15,713 nt of DNA from positions 1 through 15,713 of the forward strand of contig JALLPB010000447.1 of the NCBI GenBank assembly GCA_036939975.1. Direction: 5' to 3'. The translations under genes and the position numbers were made by a program. Positions within the stretch are counted from its first letter, which is position 1, and each line of letters begins with the position of its first letter. The DNA is from Cyclostephanos tholiformis. Taxonomy: Eukaryota > Bacillariophyta > Thalassiosirophyceae > Thalassiosirales > Thalassiosiraceae. This document shows positions 1-7,100 of the stretch, piece by piece. The notes under the pieces were generated by a model that was not told where the DNA came from, made no database searches, and saw nothing but the letters and a program-made list of their open reading frames with translations.

Positions 1-1524
1 GGAGTATACAAACCCGTAAATTCGAATATACAGATATTCGATATTAGCTGGTACAAGTCTCCCCCGTATTTCTGTGCAGCGATGGAAACGGCATGGGACA
101 TCGTGGTTGACTATTGTGATACCCCCGTCGGGAGTCTCCCACATCACAAATTTGCCAAGCATGTTACGGGGGCCAAGGAATTCGACGAGCTCCCTCACAC
201 CTCGAAAAACAGGGTGTTACTTTATGCCCTCGAAGTTTATGTCGATGACTTCATGAGTATCGTCATCCCCACGTCCCGCAAACAATTGGAACATGTCGCA
301 ACGGCCATTATGATGGGCATCCACGATGTGTTCCCCGTGGACATAGTCGATTGCAATGACCCGATCTCCGAAAAGAAATTATTAAAAGGGGAAGGGCAAT
401 ATTTTATGATCAAGATGCTTTTTGGGTTCAATTTTGACAGCAAACGAAAGACAATGTGGTTGGAAGAAGAAAAAAGAGCACAGCTACTTACCATCCTACA
501 CAGTTGGCTCCAGGCTGGTTCCCTCCACCGTGGCATCCTGTTTGGAGAATTCGAATCGGTTATTGCAAAGATGTGGCATGCGTTTACGGCCCTCCCAGGT
601 GGCCGGGGACTCCTATCACCGTGCAACCGTCTCCTAAAACTACGTCCGCCAGTGGTTTACTTACACCGCAATGACTCCCTCCATGTGGCGGTATCAAACT
701 GCCAAACAATTCTACGGGAATCAACATGTCGTCCAATGCGCTGCCACGAACTAGTTGCGGGTTGGCCGGACTTTATCGGGGTGGTCAACGCATCCAGCCA
801 CGGTGTTGGCGGCATTATCATCGGTGAACTATCGGATTGTCCTCCAATGATGTTCCGCTTGCAATGGCGTCCAGACATCACCGCCAATGTGAAGTTCGAG
901 GCCAATCCAAAGGGCACGGTAACAAATTCAGACCTCGAACTTGCGGGTCTCATCCTCCTTTGGCTCATGATGGAACATGTATGTGGTCCCCTTGCTGAAA
1001 AACGCATCGCCTTGTTTAGCGACAGCAGCCCCACAGTAAGCTGGGTGCAGCGAATGGCATGTCGCTCAAGCCTCGTTGCCGAGCAACTAATTTGCATCCT
1101 TGCGCTCCAATTCAACCTCCAAAAAGTCTGTCCACTCACAATGCTGCACATCACTGGTGATCAGAACTCGATGACCGATATCCCCTTCCAATCGTTCGGG
1201 AGTGAACACAAATGGCATTTTAAATCGGACCATGAGTTACTAACTTTTTTCAACCGCACCTTCACTCTTCCATCGCAAAACTCGTGGACAGTTTGCCAAC
1301 CCACCTCCATGATAGCTACGCGCGTGATTTCTGTCTTGCGGATGACGCCTTTTACTCTCGACGACTGGAGGCGACTTCCCACGGCAGGGAAAAATATTGG
1401 AACCACTGGCAAAAGTACGCGGCTCCTGTGGGAGTGGACCCTTACCTCAGGGTACCAACTTCCAAAAGCGGATCCGATTGCTATCCGGGTTCGCTGCAAG
1501 AGTCCGAATAGGCTATTATGGTAA
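1..1524 (+). CDS. Reverse transcriptase / RNase H of YR retrotransposon (5'-partial)
   Basis: The protein would copy element RNA into DNA (RT) and remove the RNA strand (RNase H). The frame is open from base 1 to the stop at 1522-1524, about 507 codons, with no internal stop. The first ATG in the window (82) is internal: conserved RT-like sequence with a W-x-x-S-P pattern lies upstream of it. The RT catalytic box Y-V-D-D-F is at 238-252, followed by a thumb-like region to about residue 170. The RNase H core spans roughly 760-1200. Its acidic positions appear as Glu at 937-939 in N-S-D-L-E, Asp at 1021-1023 in F-S-D-S-S-P, and Asp at 1177-1179 in T-D-I-P. At the expected first acidic position (787-789, V-V-N-A-S) there is Asn, so RNase H may be inactive. 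The last 240-280 nt overlap the recombinase frame. Confidence 0.82.
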   Translation, partial: GVYKPVNSNIQIFDISWYKSPPYFCAAMETAWDIVVDYCDTPVGSLPHHKFAKHVTGAKEFDELPHTSKNRVLLYALEVYVDDFMSIVIPTSRKQLEHVATAIMMGIHDVFPVDIVDCNDPISEKKLLKGEGQYFMIKMLFGFNFDSKRKTMWLEEEKRAQLLTILHSWLQAGSLHRGILFGEFESVIAKMWHAFTALPGGRGLLSPCNRLLKLRPPVVYLHRNDSLHVAVSNCQTILRESTCRPMRCHELVAGWPDFIGVVNASSHGVGGIIIGELSDCPPMMFRLQWRPDITANVKFEANPKGTVTNSDLELAGLILLWLMMEHVCGPLAEKRIALFSDSSPTVSWVQRMACRSSLVAEQLICILALQFNLQKVCPLTMLHITGDQNSMTDIPFQSFGSEHKWHFKSDHELLTFFNRTFTLPSQNSWTVCQPTSMIATRVISVLRMTPFTLDDWRRLPTAGKNIGTTGKSTRLLWEWTLTSGYQLPKADPIAIRVRCKSPNRLLW

Positions 1525-2523
1525 GGGAAAACAGGTTAAAAATTGCACGGTCAGTAGCGCGCTCACAGCCGTTGGGCAGACGATTGTGCTGGCCTGTGAC
1601 TCCAACCCTACCAAAGTTGTAGGGTCCGAACGCCTCCTCCCTCGCCTCCAAATCATGCTGGATGGCTATAGGAAAGTTGACCTGGCCACGCGCAAGAAGC
1701 TCCCCATCCAATCCGACATCCCTGAACTCCTAGTCAAAACGGCGTACCAACAAGGAACAACCCAATGCCAGCAAGCGACCGTGGATCGGACAATGATCAC
1801 GTTCTACTACCTACTCCGGGTAGGCGAATACACGGTCAAAGGATCGCGGAACAACACCATGCAAATGATCCAATTCAAGTACGAAGACGTCACCTTCTTC
1901 AAGAAGACCAACCGGGGGAAATTCCGATGCCTTCCGCGGGATGCACCTGCACAGCTCATCTCATCCGCCGATGGGGCCACGTTAAAATTGGACAACCAAA
2001 AGAATGGCTGGAAAGGAGTGTGGTGTATCACGAGTCTAACGGTGAGGCCTGGCACTGCCCTGTCCGTGCACTCGCACGTTGCCACATCCACCTTCGTGAC
2101 AATGGGGCGGACACAAAAACATTCCTCTCGGCTTATTACGATGACAAGGGCATCCGTGGCAATATCACCAACGAGGATGTGAGCAAAGCCCTCAAGGTGG
2201 CGGCTATGATCCTCGAGTACCCTACAGCAAAGGGGATCCTGATCGACTGCACCGACACCCACTCGCTGCGCAGTGGCGGCGCCAATGCCGTATCCCTGTC
2301 TGGGTACTCGGATACCCAGATCCAAAAGATGGGATGGTGGCGAAGCGCAACTTTTAAAGAATACATCCGAGAAGAACTCGTGTGTTTCTCCGAAGGGATG
2401 TCAAAGAGCATGAAAACAAAATTCGACTTCGTCAATATCGCAGGCAACGCATTCAACACCCTCACTGACAACCTGATTGATAGGGAATACGAAGTCAATG
2501 TGTCTACGGCATCAGCCGCATAG
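1236..2523 (+). pseudogene. Tyrosine recombinase of YR retrotransposon, broken by two frameshifts
   Basis: The family recombines circular element DNA into the genome through a catalytic tyrosine. Similarity to the family runs through three frames. The N-terminal SAM-like DNA-binding part (W-N-H-W-Q-K-Y, then G-V-D-P-Y-L) is in one frame up to about 1446. The middle part (G-F-A-A-R-V-R-I-G-Y-Y-G-K-G-K and the box I arginine in L-L-R-V-G-E-Y, Arg codon 1817-1819) is in a second frame from about 1448 to 2020. The catalytic C-terminus is in a third frame from about 2023, with H-S-L-R at 2260-2271 and the presumed nucleophile Tyr at 2362-2364 in F-K-E-Y-I-R-E-E-L. Each junction fits the loss of one base (near 1446-1448 and 2021-2022). 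The catalytic residues themselves survive. No ATG was found in the first frame, which opens after a stop at 1233-1235. It overlaps the RT/RNase H frame. Confidence 0.8.
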
Positions 2524-3159
2524 ATTGGTGGAAAACGAGCGGATTGAATGACACAGCAAATTGGCTGCTGAAAGACCCCACTTGACTCTCATTTTGTTCT
2601 CTCAATATTGCATCTACATGCAGTCCACCCGCAGGGGCGGGAGGACGATGCAGGGGTATTTAGCTTCATCAAATCGTGGCCAGACAAGTTTCGGATCTGG
2701 CCTACATGTTTACATCTTCATCTATGGTGGTGCAGTTTGTGGGAGGTATGCTGATGACTCCCGCTTGATACACGTGTCCATCATGGCACCTACCTCCGTG
2801 GTGGGGTCTCATTCCAAACTCCCCAGCTCTGTGATCATCCTGATTAATGGGCGACTTTTCTCCCTGGGGAACAGGGTTTGCACTTCGATACTAACCCTGC
2901 AGTTTTGGCACCACACAAACTATCACTCCATCTTAGTCACGTATCCTCCTCATGCAGTCACATCGCCAAGTCTAACGAACCTAGGTCCAGTCGCAAGACT
3001 TGATGCTTTTTTGAACCTTCCAATCTGCAGTCCGTTCTTGTGTTCCAAAATTTATCGTAGGAATTAATATATTTTAGTGCGTGGGGCATTTTCTCCTTCT
3101 CCCCTCCACATCACACAAAAATCTCATCCGGTTTTAGAGAGAGAGAGAGAGAGAAGAGT
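2524..3159. other. No recognisable gene; possible 3' flank of the retroelement
   Basis: About 640 nt between the recombinase stop and the TIR element. A 168-codon open frame (2561-3067, +) exists, but its translation is low in charged residues, contains no motif I recognise, and continues neither the recombinase nor the VPS13 gene. The stretch may include the non-coding 3' end of the retrotransposon. I found no long repeat within it matching other parts of the window. It ends with an (AG)n tract. Confidence 0.5.
3136..3154. repeat. (AG)n microsatellite
   Basis: Nine and a half uninterrupted AG units, followed by an imperfect purine tract that runs directly into the left terminal inverted repeat at 3160. 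Such tracts are common in intergenic DNA and at insertion sites. Confidence 0.95.
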
Positions 3160-3229
3160 GGGCTTAGAGAGACTTTTTTTGGGGTGTGACAGAGGTGAAA
3201 ACGGGGTGTCGACGTCATGTGTGACAGCC
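3160..3229 (+). repeat. Left terminal inverted repeat of the TIR element
   Basis: It starts gggcttaga, has a run of seven T at about 3174-3180, then ggggtgtgacagaggtg, and ends gtgacagcc. The reverse complement of 3708-3770 aligns along its whole length. The left copy is about 7 nt longer because of small indels in its inner half. Confidence 0.8.
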
Positions 3230-3276
3230 GGACATCCCCCATTCTCCCCTCATTTTCCTCTGCCCCATTGTTTGGG

Positions 3277-3317
3277 GCGAATTTGGGGCAAAAATCGGAT
3301 TTTTGCCCCAAATTTGC
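3277..3317. repeat. Near-perfect palindrome, 19-nt arms, 3-nt loop
   Basis: The left arm is 3277-3295, the loop cgg is 3296-3298 and the right arm is 3299-3317. The arms pair along 19 nt with one mismatch. The central 16 pairs (aatttggggcaaaaat and its complement) are perfect. It lies inside the TIR element, directly before a second hairpin. Confidence 0.92.
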
Positions 3318-3318
3318 T

Positions 3319-3336
3319 CCTGTAGACCTCTACAGG
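3319..3336. repeat. Short hairpin, 8-nt arms
   Basis: cctgtaga and tctacagg are perfect reverse complements separated by cc. It sits one base after the larger palindrome, within the TIR element. Confidence 0.85.
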
Positions 3337-3377
3337 GGGCCTGGTACAACAATACCCCAGCCTCTTTAGAACCTCGC

Positions 3378-3392
3378 GGAGGAGGAGGAGGA
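3378..3392. repeat. (GGA)5 microsatellite
   Basis: Five GGA units inside the TIR element. A C-rich stretch with CTCC units follows about 50 nt later. Confidence 0.85.
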
Positions 3393-3674
3393 GACGGCCT
3401 CCCCTCCTCACTTCTTTTTTTTCTACCATGGCCGAATCCAATGCTCCTCCTCCTGCCGCTCCCCCAGTCCCCCCCCCCTCCTCCCTAGCGACTGCCAGAT
3501 CGTTCAGGTCGCTAACTGCAGGTCGCGTCCTCGTCGCGGGGGGGGGGGTGCGGGGGGACGACCGATTGTTGGAACCGAAGCGTTGAAGCGAGCACTACGA
3601 GGACGACGAGGGTCCCGCTCGTTAGGAGGTGGGAGGAGGGAGCGTGACGGGCGGGGGGAAGGGGAAAGTCTAAG

Positions 3675-3695
3675 CCCCCCAAAAATTTTGGGGGG
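3675..3695. repeat. Perfect palindrome in the TIR element
   Basis: Six C and five A are followed by four T and six G: a perfect palindrome centred on one A. It lies 12 nt inside the right terminal inverted repeat. Confidence 0.85.
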
Positions 3696-3707
3696 AGGGA
3701 AGAGCTG

Positions 3708-3770
3708 GGCTGTCACAATGACCCGCCATTTTCCCCTCTGTCACACCGCAAAAAAAGGCTGTCTAAGCCC
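3708..3770 (-). repeat. Right terminal inverted repeat of the TIR element
   Basis: It reads ggctgtcac at the inner end and tctaagccc at the outer end, the inverted counterpart of 3160-3229. The best-matching cores are ctctgtcacacc against ggtgtgacagag. Confidence 0.8.
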
Positions 3771-4102
3771 GTTCGAATAGAGTATCAGTTCCTACGTAGG
3801 ATCGACAGTTTTGGGGGAGGTTGTGAAGCGAGCGAATGAGACTCTGGCTGGAGGCGAGGCACTTGCGAAGGACGAATATTATATATTTGATTTATCATTT
3901 TTCATCAGAGGGGAGGGTGGGACGAAAAGAGCGGCGATTTCTTCACAATATGTTGGCGCCCATGTTGTCGGCCAGCGACCCCTCGAGCCTGGAGCGTCGG
4001 TATCTAACTACTCACCTTAACGTAACTGCTCTCTCTTCCGGCAACGTTTGTTGGTACGACAGAAAAAGATAGGGACCTAAACATAATATCGTCAGCCGCG
4101 CA
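3771..4102 (+). promoter_or_regulatory. Presumed promoter and 5' UTR of the VPS13-like gene
   Basis: This stretch lies between the TIR element and the start codon at 4103. It includes an AT-rich TATA-like run (about 3876-3888), roughly 215 nt before the ATG, and a 12-bp perfect palindrome tcctacgtagga at 3790-3801. Two overlapping short open frames (3811-4020 and 3836-4072) show no recognisable protein. An in-frame TAA at 4079-4081 separates the 4103 ATG from upstream sequence. The promoter role is inferred from position only. An unseen upstream exon joined through the AG at 4092-4093 cannot be excluded. Confidence 0.4.
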
Positions 4103-7100
4103 ATGTTTGACTCATCTTCGTGGCCACAATTTATGTACTGGATAAGGATGAGCGCATCATACTTCATAGAGGGCGCGCGCCTTACGACATCACATCGGCC
4201 GAACTGGACCTACGATGTGGTGGGCTTTCTGATTGCGATGACGATTTTAAGCTTGATATTTGAGCCGTTTCTGACGATGGTCATGAGGTAAAGACATTTC
4301 GGATTATCCTGTCACTTCTTTGACCTGTTCATTTACAGAATTAATCCAAATCCATTTTCATCGGAATGTAGGCGACCGCTTCGGAAGTATGTTGGTATGG
4401 AATTCGTCGATGTCAAAATATCGATCTACAAGTTATCCCTTAAATTCACAACAATAGAGATCATACCGGTTGAGGCGCCCGTTTTCCAAGGTATTTTCGC
4501 TGCTCTATTCCCTTCTGCATTCGTTAAAAAATACGACGCATCAGACGAATACCCAACTAGCAAACTTAAGATAGAGAAATTGAGTGTTCAGATTCAAATG
4601 AGATTGGCAGGTACTCATTATGGGCATGTAGGCACAAGCATGAATTTACATCTCTGGCAGCGTATGCGTCCGATAATTTCAGTCGAATTAAGCGGTGTGA
4701 CGTTGGAAGTCGAAAAGGCTTACCTTGCACCACACCCTCCTATAGAGTCCTTCTCAAACGCACAAGATGCACTTCCTTCTGCCATTTCACCGTCCGTTGA
4801 TGTTGGACCCGAAATTCCAGTTTTTGATGACGGATATGTGTTGGATATCTTGAGAGGCGATGAAGTACGCGATGCCGACTTAGTCACTTTTTATATTGAA
4901 AAGTGGAGTGAGTAAACCTGTTGTTTCATAATCATATCCAGATCTAAAATGTCTCACCAAATCAATAACTTCGGTGCCAGTACAACACGCCGCGAAAGAT
5001 TTGGAGAATTCCTGGGTCAAGACCGGTTCCCCCAGAGGGAGAACAAACTATGAAAATATGAATGCTCGTATACGATCAGCGGCAAGAATGGTTTTGCATT
5101 CAATATCGATAGTCTTCACGGATGCTTCATTAATAATTTCGGGAGCTGGATCACAAATCGTGAAGGAAATCCGCAAGCAACATGGCCCGCGTGAATCGAA
5201 TCTACTATTGGCCAAGCTTCCAAAACACCTTAGGGCGTTGACTTTAATTGGCTCCGATGTAATTTCCATTTCGTTCGGTCCTGACGCTCACTGCGATTTG
5301 CAACTTTCTTTTGTGGGTGTTCATGTGAAAGTCGGAAACCCCATCGGAAACACTTCGAGTGCGATAAAAGAGAAAGGGGCTCGCTCACGAAAAATCACAT
5401 ATGCTTGGCATACTATTACCCATCCCTTCGACTTTGTCATAGAGTTGAAAGGTATAACATTCTTAACTGCCTGGGCTGTCAACTACGACCATGACTGGAA
5501 CTTAAGAACATTGGCTGTTGACTGCACTGCATCAGAAATTGTCATCAGTCTGTCACCAGAAGAAATTCAGACTTTATTATTGCATATGGACGATTACACA
5601 GATCCGACGTCTTCCTATAATGAATGGCACACTTGGCTAAATAAGAATCAGCAGCTGAGGTTGAAATTAATTGAGCCGAACGAAAGCGAGAAGAAGTTAT
5701 ATTGCCACAATTATGCAAGAATGAAGGGCACAATAGTAGACGGGGAGACAGGTAGCGGAGAGCGCCTCACAGCGTTGCAGCTGAAAGAAATGGAGAGCCG
5801 AATGACGCGACACGAAATATTGTCGTTGCGATGCATTTCAATGAAAAATGGTAAGCAAACCCCTCTTTCTCAAATTCTCTTCAAATCTATCCCAATCCTT
5901 ATAGATTCGCCTCCCCCCATTGTCAAGGTTGGAAGGTGCCAGAGGGGGATGAAGAATTAGCGGCCTTCCTTGTTAGCAGCCAATCTTCCATCTGCGACGA
6001 AGGCAACGAAAGCTGCACGGCATCATCGGATGTGCTTATACCATTTCAACGATTGTATTTCACGCCGCTTCACGCTTTGATTGTTTTGGCCAGGGAAAAA
6101 AATTCTCTTCTCTCACCGGGTGTCACTATTACTTTTTCATCAAAAGCTCTTCAATACGACTTCCCCAATGAGCCGATACTGGCCAATCCGGAAGAGAAGT
6201 TTATCAATGGGTTCATGTCATCTTCCATATTTCTATCACATTACTCGTTCAATTTGAAATATACGAACCCTCTTTTTCCAGCCATACAGAGTATGAAATC
6301 ACACATGCTCCGTCCATTACTAACCATTTCAACCCAAGTGCTCGGGATGGAATGGAGCGTGACCGATTCAAAGAACGAAGATGAAGTGGGCTTTTCTGCA
6401 TCTCTGAATAAATCACCTGTGGGAATTGTTTGGAAGGCAAGTTTTCTATAGACAGGCCGTGCCATGTTATTCGTTTCCTTCTTAGCTCACAAGCTAAATT
6501 TCCCTCTTTCATAAAAAAAGCGTTACCAAACACTTTCCTCGCCTGCTCTTTGCGCTGAGATTGAGATTGCCGTGTCACCGACGAAAAATCAAGATCCTCT
6601 CATCACTCTTGATTTACAGTCATCAGATCTGGTCATAGTTCTTAATCCGACTCCCTTGGTATCAGCTCTGCAAACTCTCATTGATATACCTAAAATCCCT
6701 TTTTGCCCACCAGAGGAAAACAAATCGGATGATTTTCAAGAAGGGAATTCAATATTGAGCTCTGACATCCGCGTCAGAGTGAAAAATTCTTCGATACTAC
6801 TCATGTGTGATGGTACAGACATTCGCCGGGGGATACTCGAGTTGTCAATTGATGATTTTGCAGTCCAGCTTCAGTCAATCGGAATGTCCGGAGAAGCAGC
6901 GATTTCATCCGTACCAGTTTCACTTTCTGCTGGTCAACTTATACAACATCCACCTTCGTCAGTTAACGCTGGTATCTCCTGGACGACTCAGCTATTTCCA
7001 TCCAAACCCATAATCTCAGTCGACGGCGTAAGACTTCGCGCATCTGGAAAGAAGAATCACTCTCAATTGGAAATATCAATTCAGATTGGGACAGATACAT

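Larger units (their letters stand above)
1..2523 (+). mobile_element. DIRS-like (tyrosine recombinase) retrotransposon, 5' end outside window
   Basis: This stretch carries, in order, a reverse transcriptase palm, an RNase H fold and a tyrosine recombinase. That combination is the hallmark of YR retrotransposons (DIRS/PAT/Ngaro group), which integrate through a circular intermediate with a recombinase instead of an integrase or endonuclease. The RT frame is already open at base 1, so the 5' part (gag-like ORF, start of RT, left terminal repeat) lies outside the window. I could not find the 3' terminus: no inverted or split direct repeat typical of these elements was recognised after the recombinase stop at 2521-2523. 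No methyltransferase domain is visible between RNase H and recombinase, so assignment to DIRS proper rather than a sister group is open. The recombinase reading frame is broken, so this copy is probably dead. Confidence 0.85.
3160..3770. mobile_element. Non-autonomous TIR DNA transposon (MITE-like), about 0.6 kb
   Basis: The two ends are long inverted copies of each other. The left end (3160-3229) begins gggcttaga and contains ggtgtgacagagg; the right end (3708-3770) contains the complement and ends tctaagccc. They align along about 65 nt with a few mismatches and small gaps. The interior has no supportable gene. It holds a near-perfect palindrome (3277-3317), a second short hairpin (3319-3336), a (GGA)5 run, long C and G runs (around 3467-3478 and 3538-3548), and a G-rich stretch (3627-3665) that could form a quadruplex. 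A target-site duplication is not clear: the flanks gagaagagt (3151-3159) and gaatagagt (3775-3783) agree at 7 of 9 positions but leave four extra bases on the right. Long TIRs with a 9-bp duplication would suggest a Mutator-type element, but this is only a guess. Confidence 0.75.

Noticed and set aside
237..626. 129-codon open frame on the - strand
   Set aside because: Opposite the RT palm and thumb coding region; no motif of its own.
657..1154. 165-codon open frame on the - strand
   Set aside because: It lies entirely opposite the RNase H region, whose + strand frame has family motifs. It is a shadow frame.
1765..2020. The first part of the frame that later carries the recombinase C-terminus, read as the start of that gene
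   Set aside because: Upstream of about 2020 its translation is unlike the family, whereas the neighbouring frame carries the conserved middle part. Only the part after the frameshift is genuine.
2561..3067. 168-codon open frame on the + strand
   Set aside because: No recognisable motif, few charged residues, and no continuity with either neighbour. It is probably a chance frame.
3504..3716. Open frames on both strands in the C/G-rich interior of the TIR element
   Set aside because: Proline/arginine/glycine-rich translations arise from the G and C runs; there is no sign of a transposase.
3811..4072. Two overlapping open frames before the VPS13-like start
   Set aside because: Neither joins exon 1 in frame without a stop, and neither resembles a chorein domain. 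They were left as part of the presumed 5' region.
5851..5960. Continuation of exon 3 straight through to the stop at 5958-5960, giving a separate gene
   Set aside because: The part after GTAAGC at 5851 loses protein character. Splicing to the AG at 5926-5927 restores the long downstream frame in phase.
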